Made by a program: the position numbers and the translations under genes. Under the pieces are notes generated by a model that did not search any database, was not told where the DNA came from, and was given only the letters and a program-made list of their open reading frames with translations. From Acanthosepion pharaonis (lineage: Eukaryota > Mollusca > Cephalopoda > Sepiida > Sepiidae): a stretch of 64,000 bases of DNA. This document shows, piece by piece, positions 55,570 to 64,000 of this stretch; positions within the stretch are counted from its first letter, which is position 1, and each line of letters starts with the position of its first letter. The stretch spans positions 278,198-342,197 of the forward strand of contig CAHIKZ030002038.1 in the NCBI GenBank assembly GCA_903632075.3, read 5' to 3'.

Positions 55570-56830
55570 TTAAAAAATATGATTTTTAGCATCACTTAGA
55601 CAAGACTGTGAAAACACATGGCCAACTTTTAAAGAATATGTTTACGGCATAAGCAGTGAAGTTTTGGGTTTCATGGAGAATAAACACAAAGATAGGTTTG
55701 ATAACAATGATGAAGGGATTGAAGATATTTTACAAGAGAAATGAAAGGCTGCTTTGAGACAACCTGTTACATGATGAAAGACAAATGGTGGTTGATGAGA
55801 TCAGGGATGCAAAGAACAAAGTTAAACAAAGATTTTGTCACATGAAAGATAAATAGTGTGATCATAAAGCTGAACAAATAGAGGCAGTAGCAGACACCAA
55901 AAGTTCTTTTACAACTTTTTGCATGTTTATGACCTACTGCCCTCTCTAGTGAACCCTCTTCATGCAAAAGCTTGGAATAATCTTATTTGTGACTCTGATG
56001 ATATCCTGAAAATATGATAAGGGCATTTTGATGAGCTATTGCATCACCCCATTAGTGAATGAGGAGTTTCTCAATCACATTCCTAACAGACCTATTAAAG
56101 AGCTTTGTAAATATCTTTATACGGAATCAACGTATAGATATAGCTGATGACTTTGTTTATCTTAATAACATTCTATGGAGAATATGTTCACTGAATAGTA
56201 AATTTGTGAGGAGAATCCAAAGTTCTAGTGATGTATTCAGTAAGTTAGATTGCATACTATGGAAACATAGAATTCCAAAAGTGACTAAGATCAAGGTCTA
56301 CTATCCCTAAGTCTTGACATTGTTACTGTATGCATATTAAATATAGGTTGTCTAATGCAATCACTTGAAGCATTTTGAGTGCTTCCATCAATGATGCCTG
56401 TGCCAAATACTTGGAATCAATTGGCAAAGGCATATTACCAATGTAGAGGTGCTTGAGTAAAGTCTGTGCAACAGTATAGAAGCAACAGTTCTCAAACATA
56501 AGTTGCATTGTAGTAGTCATGTTGCTCATATCAATAACAATGGAATTCTTAAGCAGCTTTTGAATGAAAAGATTGCTAGTAGAAAGCGATCAGCCCATTA
56601 GCCAAAGAATTATTATAAGGATGGCCTGAAAGTATCATTGAGTGTGCCATACAAATGATTGTGCCACCTAACAGAAGCTTTATGATGGAAGGCTATTTTT
56701 GAGAATTCTTGGATAGCAAATGAAAAAGTGAAAAGAAGTGTTTGAAAAGTCAGGACATGAAACTTCCAGACCATATAGGTGACAGGTATGACCTGTGATG
56801 TTTGTGGTAGGTTTTGCTGGAGTTAAGCAA
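55570..56830 (+). pseudogene. RTE-like LINE with RT core deleted
   Basis: N-terminal side: TWPTFKEYVYGISSEVLGFM, ENKHKDRFDNNDEGIEDILQ and EK (55600-55740), the pre-RT block 'W..F...VY..A...LG.....H.DWFD.ND..I..LL.EK'; then MKDK, HKAEQIEAVADTKSS (~55840-55910) and NHIPNRPIKELCK (~56070-56110). C-terminal side from ~56115: NQRIDIADDFVYLNNILWRI, RRIQSSSDVFSKLDCILWKH, RIPKVTKIKVYY (to ~56310), then CLCQILGINWQRHITNVEVL, SIEATVLKHKLHCSSHVAHI, ILKQLLNEKIASRKRSAH and YYKDGLKVSLS (~56630). The order is that of LINEs usually annotated as RTE-type endonuclease-reverse transcriptases. At ~56110-56128 the sequence jumps from 'RPIKELC' to 'N.QRIDIADDF', skipping the whole catalytic RT domain. Several stops. 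Confidence 0.87.
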
Positions 56831-57815
56831 GAAAATTGAGTTATGTGTGAAGTCATCATACTAGAGTACTGACCAACTACAAAATAGAATGAAATACTAA
56901 CAATTCATATCTTTTTGTTGTTGAAATCCAAGTTAGCTGGTGAGCTGAAAAACAAAACAAACAGAAAGTAAAAAATATACCATTTAATGACAGCAAATAA
57001 TGGAGGTCTCATATGGTCATGCCAGATTTTAAACCTTTTGTCATATAGGAATAAAGTGTCATTGCAAACATTTGGGTTTGAACAAACAGATTGGAAGAGA
57101 GCAAGTATTAAAAACCTCATCTTGAAATATTTAGAGATATGTGCAACAGTAAAGGAAAAATTTATAGATGTCTGATCGAGTATTGTTTGAAGGCATTACT
57201 ATTATTGTATCTGTGATTTACCAAGTCCCTCCTACAAATGGGCATTACGAAACTTTTGTTCAACTTAAAGAGCCATATCCATTCAATGGACAAGTGACTC
57301 TTACAATGATATTTGATACTAAGACAGCGGCCATTATATATATCTCCAAACAAGTTTGATTAAAAAGAGCCAACAAAGTCTGTTTAATATTTTATTATAT
57401 TTTTCCAACCTTCAAATAAGGTGTTAAGCCTTGTACTCGAAGTGGTGGATAATATGTCCAAAGTTCATATTTTGTTATTGTTTTGCTCAAGTACTTTCAA
57501 ACATCATAGTCATTTTCAAGAACAAATGTGGTATCTGTGTGATAGTTAGAATTCCTTTGTCTACATCCTAGTATTCTTTGGGAAGTTTGAAATAGTTCAA
57601 CAGGACATCATGTGTAACACTTATTGGGAACAAGATTACACAAAAAGAATGGGATTTATTTATTTTATTGTATTGTATTTTTTATTTATTTATTATTTTA
57701 TTTATTTATTTCTATTTTTTCTTATAATAAATATAATATACATACACAATAATTATATCATATGCATCTGAAGATACTGTCTCCTGCAGTGAATGATATT
57801 TCATATGGGCTGTTT
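56831..57815. other. unassigned DNA
   Basis: Two overlapping open frames on opposite strands at 57162-57359 (plus: VLFEGITIIVSVIYQVPPTN...) are not recognised. 57470-57530 resembles the 14.85-kb repeat. Confidence 0.35.
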
Positions 57816-57819
57816 ATTT

Positions 57820-58265
57820 TGTATAATAACGTCTTGGGTTTTTAATCTTTCCTTGCACTCGGTGCTATAGAGTATTTTGGTATTATCCACTAATATTTGT
57901 CTTATGTTGATAGTTGCATTTTGGTCATTCTGGTCAGTGTGTATACAGATTGCTCCAAGGTTTTGACAGGTGACAGGTCAATCTGTGAGAGATTGCAGTG
58001 CATGTATGCCTGATATAAATATTTAATGCTATTTTTTCATGCAATCTCCAGGCATGAGAATTCATAGACAATATTATTTTTACATTGGGAGGATTTTTGA
58101 GGTCTGGTGATGTTGATAATTTAATTAGATGTTTTAAACTTTTTATAGTAGATCATAAATCTTGGGTGATTGTTAGGATCGTTGAGTGATATGTATCAGT
58201 AAATTAGGTTTTTAATTGCTTTTTCATCCAGTTTATAATTAGGGTACATCTGGTGCATGATTTAC
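57820..58265 (-). pseudogene. Penelope-like element, C-terminal (linker and GIY-YIG) fragment
   Basis: Minus strand from ~58235: NYKLDEKAIKNLIY, LNDPNNHPRFMIYYKKFKTS (~58150), then PDLKNPPNVK.NIVYEF-like, HTCTAISHRLTCHLSKPWSN (~57990) and DNTKILYSTECKERLKTQDV (~57850). This is the same domain order as the copy at 2.5-3.1 kb: 'IYYK.FKTSNLI', 'NIVYEF.C', 'YIG(Y/H)TCTA.S.RL..HLS', 'NT.IL......RL...E'. Frameshifts and stops are frequent and no RT core is present. Its protein differs enough from the first copy to be a separate subfamily or a much older insertion. Confidence 0.72.
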
Positions 58266-58618
58266 TAGGCCAAAATAATCTCTTTTTTTGGACATATTAT
58301 TCTATAAGGAACTAGGAAACATTAAACAAACTCTAATGAACAATAACCTCCATAACAAGGTCATCAATTAACAAATAAAATTAGCGTTAACGTAATTTAG
58401 CAAAAGATAACACAAGACCCCCTTCTTAATGCAATCAAAAATAAACACATCATTAACTTATTCTATTGTAACCAGACTGATTAGTGTTTGTTCTACACTA
58501 AAATGAAATGTAAATTAACACAAAGAGTCTAAATAATTAAAAAAAGTTAAAAAACATATATAGTGAATGTAGACTTGTCTATGTCTAGACTTATTTTTTT
58601 TTACTGATTTATTTCTGA
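58266..58618. other. unassigned AT-rich DNA
   Basis: No recognised feature. Confidence 0.4.
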
Positions 58619-59060
58619 CTAGCAGTAGAGCCCGGCATTGCCCGGGGATGTAACAGTAAGAGATAGATCAAGTATCGACCATCATAAAGACTGAAAAATA
58701 AAATTGACAAAGATTATTGTTTAAGGTTGACGGACACGCATTCTTAATTAGTTTTTTTTTTTGTTTGTTTGTTTTTTTTGTTTTTTTTTATGAATTGGTC
58801 AAACCCAAACTCAAACATTGTTTTCAATCGTTATGAGTCTACCGATTGAATAGAATTTTATTATAAACAATTGTCTTGTAAATGGAATTTTTAAAGCATT
58901 CTGAATGTAAAATAAAGAAAAAGTGTCCAAGACAATAAGAAACACTACCTGCAAAAAAAAAAAAAAAAAGTGAAGTTTTGTTGAAATCGGTTGAAAAATG
59001 TAGGAAATCCGATCCAATATATAAACGTACAGACACACACAATCTGCATTTTATAATAAG
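58619..59060 (+). repeat. dispersed repeat, short copy (pair with 38335-39000)
   Basis: 'ctagcagtagagcccggcat' to 'ctgcattttataataag'; nearly identical to the 38.3-kb copy except for T-run length and the missing ~224-bp internal segment between two 'ggttgaaaaatgtaggaaat' repeats. Poly(A) 58953-58969. Confidence 0.78.
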
Positions 59061-59234
59061 ATGTCATCAAAGGACCAAGTAGAGTTGATCATGTGGTTAA
59101 TAGGGAGGCACAAAAATAGGTATAGATTAATATAGACCCAGGTGAACAATGTTGTACCAGATGAATGCAGTCATAAGTATACAAAATATGAATGGAATGA
59201 CAAAAGATGAGAAACTTGTCAACACTAATTAGTT

Positions 59235-59236
<2 letters not shown>

Positions 59237-59278
<42 letters not shown>
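59237..59278. repeat. (TA)n microsatellite before SINE head
   Basis: 42 bp of TA ending at the family A head. Confidence 0.97.
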
Positions 59279-59279
<1 letters not shown>

Positions 59280-59283
<4 letters not shown>

Positions 59284-59718
59284 GGTGTGTGGACAAGTAG
59301 TTAGAATGATCCCTTTCTGATCATGAGAATTAAGTTTGAATCTCACCATTTTGTGTTGTGACTTCTTAATGCTACTGGCCAGGGTTGGCAATCCCAGCAT
59401 GTAGTACCATAGGAAAGTACTTGATAATTATTTCACAGGTCGACTCAAACATTGTGAGTGAAATTAGATAGACAGAAATGGTTGTACAAACACAAAGTCA
59501 CAACTCATTGAGTCTGAGCATAATGGCCCTGTTCAAACAGATGGTTGAATCCCTCCTAAAAACTGTAACTAAGGTCCACTTACCATAGTTGAAGTATAAA
59601 CCACAAATGGTCTTAGTGGGTGGTGACCAAACAAGAATGTGCCTGAGCAAACCTCTAACAGGAACTAGCTAGTCACCCTAGCAGAGAGGCATACTTGAAG
59701 ATGAGTGGCCAACCATTA
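59280..59718 (+). mobile_element. tRNA-derived SINE family A
   Basis: Head 'gggtgtgtggacaagtagtt' plus 'agaatgatccctttctgatc' (A box), 'taagtttgaatctcaccatt' (B box); body 'ggaaagtacttgataatta', 'aaaactgtaactaaggtcca', 'aaacaagaatgtgcctgagc', end 'gatgagtggccaaccattat'. Somewhat more diverged than the 47.4-kb copy. Confidence 0.85.
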
Positions 59719-60144
59719 TATACATATACACACATTAAAGTGAATGTGTGATTACAGTTTATTTCAAACTTATTTTGATAATCCACATTATAAAATACAT
59801 TGTGTATCTATCTCTCTCTCTCTCTCATTTTATATATATGGGAAAACAATATATAAATTTTTATATATCAAGAACAATTTTATGACAAAGTGGAAAAAGT
59901 TTTCAGGTGGTACATTTTGAATTCCCTTCTCTTCACTGTAAACATCACTTTAGCCTGAAGTCCCAAATGCATCACACAATTTCACCCACTTTGTCATATA
60001 TAAGCCAGTACTGTAAAGTCCTCAGCCTAACCAACTTCATAAAATCTGACCAAGTCTTAGGTTGGAGGGGAACTGCTTCTTGGTTGGGCCAAGAGCTTTT
60101 CAGCATCAACTTGTGTGTGTGTCTGTATATTTAACACCTTTCAC
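59719..60144. other. unassigned DNA
   Basis: (CT)n at 59811-59826. A 75-codon plus frame (59907-60134) has no recognised motif. Confidence 0.35.
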
Positions 60145-60185
60145 AGAACATATAGATACTGCACTGATCTTAGGCTGAGCAAATA
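60145..60185 (-). pseudogene. possible U2 snRNA 5'-region pseudogene fragment
   Basis: On the minus strand 'ttgctcagcctaagatcagt' then 'gcagtatc' and 'tgttc' is similar, with small indels, to the conserved U2 snRNA 5' segment containing 'GGCUAAGAUCAAGUGUAGUAUCUGUUC'. The match is only ~35 bases, so chance or another repeat is possible. Confidence 0.3.
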
Positions 60186-61560
60186 ATCACTCCAAGACAG
60201 AATTCTGATTCATATGTAAATAATCCAGTCATTTTTTATGGGTATTATGCTAGTTAAATTAATAAACAAGGAAAAAAAGCAATTTCGATATCACACAAAT
60301 TCATTAAGAGTATCAAAACTAAAATCTATTATCTATTACATTTAAAAAAAAAAAAATTCACGATTCATGTGCATTATTAAACAATGGATAAGTATTCAAA
60401 TTTTACTCTCCTTTAACCAACTTTTATTTATTTTTATTTTTTTTACAATGATGTTCACCCTGTACATGGCTCAAAAGCCACTCAAGATAGAGGGCTACAG
60501 ATTAAGAGGTGCAGTTTATGGGGATATGTGGGGAAAATAACAGTTAATCCTAAACTTGAACAGGTTAAGACTGTAGTGATTAGAGAAGCATCCTTTTTAA
60601 AGAAGGAAAATAAAATTTGCATAAATTTATAAATACAATAAATGACACAAATTCATCATTTCTTTTTCTAAATTCTCCAAATAAGGATTTTTTTCATTTC
60701 TATTTCTGTCATATTTCCTAAACTTCATTTTGTGCTATAAACACACCATAAAACACATTAACTGGAAAAAAAATCAGTAATTTAAAAAACGAAGTCATTT
60801 TATATGTTATTAACTTTAATAATAATAATTATATTTTGGGAATAACATTGTTACTAATAAAAAAAAAAGATAATATACAGTAAAAAATAAATCTGACTGA
60901 GCAAAGTGAAAGCATATCTAAATTTAATTTTCCACCTTACCATAAATAAAATATAAATTAAAAAAAACTTTACTTATGTTTAAGCATAGTGATAAATAGA
61001 AGAGTGTGTTTTATACAATGTTGGTCTTAGTTGAGTGTTAAATTAACAGACATTTAAGTAAATACAAGTTCCTGTATAAGAAAATAGTTGAAAATAACAC
61101 TTCCTTGTCTATTAGTGTTTGCCATTGATTATAGGTCAGAGCAGGCCCTGTGGGTTAAATTATATAGAGAGAGACTCATAAGGATCTACTACCGCTGTGT
61201 TTGTGAAAACATCTGTAAGAGGCACTACTCAAGTAGGAAGATAATACAAGGTCAATATTGAGGAAAAGAAATGATCCAGGTCTATTACAGCTGAGGACAA
61301 AATTATTTGGTTCTTTATAAAAGTTTGTTTTTAAATTATTTCTTAAGTGCAGTTTAATAAAAGAGCAAGTAATTTTTAACACAGAATTTGTAAATATACT
61401 AGTTTAAGTTTGTAATATTTTACTTTGCACATTGTGTTGTTGAAGGATTTGGCCCCATGCAGAAGTAACCCCCCCCAAAGAAATCAGACATAGAATCGCT
61501 ACCAAAACAAACAGACCAACATGAATTTAGTTCTGATTAGGAATTAGCACCTAAAAAATG
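60186..61560. other. unassigned AT-rich DNA
   Basis: Poly(A) at 60343-60356 and 60861-60870. No recognised feature. Confidence 0.4.
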
Positions 61561-61573
61561 AGTCCCTTCTGAA

Positions 61574-61969
61574 ATGGACACTGCTATTTCAAATTCAGAC
61601 TGGCTTACAAATCAAAGACATAAACACTTAAAGTTGAAGGTTTATACTTCAAAGCCAGTGAGGCAAGACAAATTTGGGGAAACAAGCTCAGATGAGTCAT
61701 TATCAGAGGCAGATGTCAACTACAAACCACCATGTCCTCAACGGACGGCAAGAAACAATGTCGGTGGAAGGACTTTGTCCCTTACAAATTACCAGCAAAC
61801 GACAATGTGGTATGGATTATTGCTCCTTATATGTATTCTGTATTTAAATAAGTCCTGCTTGGACACACTCCATTCTAAGTCAAATAAAGTTTCAGATAAG
61901 TTATGCCTGTATTCATCTTTTTACTACACACATAAACAAAAAAAAAACAACTATGGTCAAGATCATTAG
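61574..61969 (+). CDS. uncertain open frame with acidic stretch and one hydrophobic segment
   Basis: 131 codons. The first ~75 have protein-like composition (KLKVYTSKPVRQDKFGETSS, DESLSEADVNYKPPCPQRTA) and higher G+C than flanking DNA; then comes WYGLLLLICILYL, a plausible single membrane segment. The last ~35 codons look like noncoding A-rich DNA. 'tgctatttcaaattcag' just before codon 11 could be a 3' splice site; no convincing 5' splice site is visible. I do not recognise the family. It could be a host exon, a retroposed fragment or chance. Confidence 0.3.
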   Translation: MDTAISNSDWLTNQRHKHLKLKVYTSKPVRQDKFGETSSDESLSEADVNYKPPCPQRTARNNVGGRTLSLTNYQQTTMWYGLLLLICILYLNKSCLDTLHSKSNKVSDKLCLYSSFYYTHKQKKNNYGQDH

Positions 61970-62500
61970 ACGACCCCCACCTCCTAATAACATTTTTTTT
62001 TTTTTAAATGAAAATGAAGAATTTATTGAAAAAAGTTTGAACAAAGTAACTATAAACAAAATGTTTTTTTTTTTTATCCTCTGCCAGTTGCAATGTTGGA
62101 GGAAGCATTACCTAATTGTGTATTCTTTTTGTTGAACAACCACTTGCAACAGTTCGGTATGGTTTTCAACAAGTTTTATGCAAGTCTCTTGAGGTATCCC
62201 AGAGTTAATTTCAATTCATAAGCTTAGAGTTTTATTAAGTTAAAACACATCAGTAACAACAATAGTTTGTGCTATGACTCAATGAAAAAGAGAGTACTTA
62301 AGTGTAGTAGGGTTTAATAATATTTACCCAGGTACATTTTGGTTTATTTAAAAAAATTCTAATATTGTGTGCAAAAAAAAAAAGAAAAAAGAAAGAAGAT
62401 ATTTAGCAATGCGGTGTTAAAAATTCCTTGTTCTGTTGGAAAAACTTTAAAAAAGAAATACAATATGGTTCAGATGAGAACTAATGTTTCAGCGTGATAT
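61970..62500. other. unassigned AT-rich DNA
   Basis: Poly(T)/(A) runs at 61994-62006, 62061-62076 and 62372-62392. Confidence 0.4.
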
Positions 62501-62504
62501 GGTC

Positions 62505-62640
62505 ATGGATGCGTTGGTGGTATAGTAGATAAAGGCTTGGAATGAGAAATTCTAGTTTGAAATCCAGTTGAGCCCTTACATTTACTTAAGTACAACAACC
62601 CCTTGGGAAATGTATAAATCTATCTATTCTTTCCCCAAAT
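62505..62640 (+). mobile_element. tRNA-SINE family B, 5' fragment
   Basis: 'ggatgcgttggtggtatagt' then 'agataaaggcttggaatgag' and 'agtttgaaatccagttgag', followed by 'aacaaccccttgggaaatgt'. Truncated at ~62640 against a LINE fragment. Confidence 0.6.
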
Positions 62641-62895
62641 CTCCACAACTTCCTATCCACTTTAGTTCTTAGGAAGTTTTTGTTTTTTCACCATGCCTCT
62701 CACTTCCTGTGCTGTCATCTCTTTACACAAGTTTGTTACATAGATTACTTGCTGTTTCTCTTCTGTCTGTTTTGCCTTCAACATGTCTTGCAAGTGTCAA
62801 ATTCTCCAAGTCCTCTTTTCTCATTATATATCCTAGAAATTTCAACTGTCTCTTTCTGATTCTAAATATAAGCATCTTTTTTTGTTTCAATCAAG
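62640..62895 (-). pseudogene. RTE-like LINE, RT C-terminal fragment
   Basis: Minus strand from ~62860 (one early frame change): RKRQLKFLGYIMRKEDLENL, TLARHVEGKTDRRETASNLC then a decayed end with KTKTS and LKWIGSCG. It matches 'RKRQLKFLGHIMRKEGLENLTLTGHIEGKRDRGKQR' of the 41.3- and 45.2-kb family. The plus-strand open frame here is its antisense shadow. Truncated on both sides. Confidence 0.75.
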
Positions 62896-63711
62896 AAAGA
62901 AAAATTTTAAATTGCTAATGATGGTATTGTTCCTGAAGTTACTTTTTAAACTTTGACTAAAAAATTTTGGTTACTATTTAAAGAAATCCCTGCATCAGCA
63001 TATAAGAAGAGCAGTAGAAGGGACAGCTATGATGTCATCAATACATGACTGAAAAGAAATATTCAGGATGGTCCAAGTGTCTGAATAATAATGGTGATTA
63101 AGGGACACTCCTTCAGTATAATGTCAATATTAGTCAGGAATCTCATGACACACGTCTAGTCGAGTTTGTCAGGTCCTTATATAAATTAACAGAAAGGGAC
63201 AGAAAAGAAGTATGAGGAGGAAAGAAGAAAAAAATTGAAAATAACTGTAGCAGATTATACACCAATTTACTGAATTTGGTTTGCTTTATTTGATAATGGC
63301 AACCAACTGATATTTGATGATGGTAATTACTTTCTATGAGAATATAATTTGGACATACACTAAAGAATCTGTCTTTTGGAGAATCATCTAAAAATTGAGG
63401 GTTGTATGCCTTTTTCAAAACTAATTTACTAGCTCTTTTCGGGTGAAAGAAACTTTCTTTTTCCAAAGGGTTTTATCATATATTCAATAATAATAATAAT
63501 AATGAAATTAAGCCAACCTATAAAGTTTCCTTAATATCTTAGCACTTTTTGCCATTGCTGCCTAATGATACTCTTAGGGGTGGTGGATTTTAAATTTTAG
63601 GAAACCTCTCTAAAGAAAATTAGATGTCATGAACTAAGGAGTTAAACAGTTTCAGTATCCTAGCTTAGTAGGAATCAATTAAAACAAAAGGATGAAACTA
63701 ATTAAATCCAG
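62896..63711. other. unassigned DNA
   Basis: (AAT)n at 63487-63502. A 107-codon minus frame (63143-63466) lacks a recognisable domain. Confidence 0.35.
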
Positions 63712-63742
63712 ACAGTGGCCCCAAACTTTTGACCTATAGTGT
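63712..63742. mobile_element. Tc1-like terminal inverted repeat remnant
   Basis: 'cagtggccccaaacttttga' then 'cctatagtgta' has the form of the Tc1-family terminus (GGCCCCAAACTTTTGACC.GTAGTGTA). No partner terminus or transposase found nearby. Confidence 0.4.
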
Positions 63743-64000
63743 AGAGTTGCTTTTTTTTTTATTATTAAGGCTTAAGATTAAGTTAGATAAAATAATTCCA
63801 TGTGTTATCATACCACTTGACAAGAAAATTGTCATAAATTTTTTTACACATTGACATCCATCCAGCGTCCTATTGCCATTTGTACTTGCATAAGAAAGAA
63901 TTTTTTTAAAAAATTAACATGAGAAAACTGAAATAGATTTAGGTTCAAAAGTTGGTGCTTCTAACTTTGCATCTCACTGTATTTTTGCTAATTTAAACCC
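63743..64000. other. unassigned AT-rich DNA
   Basis: No recognised feature to the right edge. Confidence 0.4.

Overview
This window looks like non-genic, transposon-rich DNA from an animal genome. It is AT-rich (about two thirds A+T by eye) and packed with (TA)n, (CA)n and poly(A) tracts. I found no convincing host protein-coding gene, rRNA gene or intact tRNA gene. The repeat set consists of several tRNA-derived SINE families, Penelope-like elements with a GIY-YIG domain, RTE-like and CR1/Jockey-like LINE 3' ends, mariner remnants, a THAP/P-element relic, a Helitron helicase scrap and solo LTRs. This is what I would expect from a coleoid cephalopod, most likely an octopus. That assignment is inference from recognised repeat styles, not from a marker gene. 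Almost every longer open frame is a decayed transposon, an antisense shadow, or a translation of a microsatellite.

Layout. 0-9 kb: the end of a mariner transposase at the left edge, the 3' end of a Penelope element, a 620-bp inverted-repeat element, a second Penelope end with a foldback 5' junction, a dispersed element with a ~32-bp minisatellite, a mariner N-terminal relic, a small hAT-type element, a CR1-like LINE scrap and a full tRNA-SINE. 9-24 kb: mostly unassigned AT-rich DNA with a Helitron helicase fragment (11.3 kb), one full SINE between two (TA)n tracts (13.6-14.0 kb) and a minus-strand solo LTR with a perfect 5-bp duplication (20.5-20.8 kb). 24-38 kb: a CR1-like LINE, several SINEs, a chain of head-to-head inverted SINE dimers, a small mariner-type element, a hairpin element, a possible second LTR, and a P-element/THAP9-like transposase pseudogene (32.3-33.4 kb). 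38-50 kb: a duplicated ~440-670-bp repeat, a foldback element, SINEs beside long (TA)n tracts, and a cluster of RTE-like and CR1-like LINE 3' ends in both orientations (44.1-45.8 kb). 50-64 kb: two mariner C-termini, a polypurine tract, a decayed RTE-like LINE missing its RT core (55.6-56.8 kb), a minus-strand Penelope end (57.8-58.3 kb), another SINE, and scraps of LINE and Tc1 termini.

The most interesting feature is a SINE family that recurs as head-to-head inverted dimers. At least two dimers (28481-28816 and 46048-46547) are flanked by perfect 12-bp direct repeats, so the dimer itself seems to have inserted as a unit. These loci, and the many other foldback structures here, would give long double-stranded RNA if transcribed. 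No operon-like or cooperating gene set is present; the parts are related only as autonomous and non-autonomous mobile DNA.
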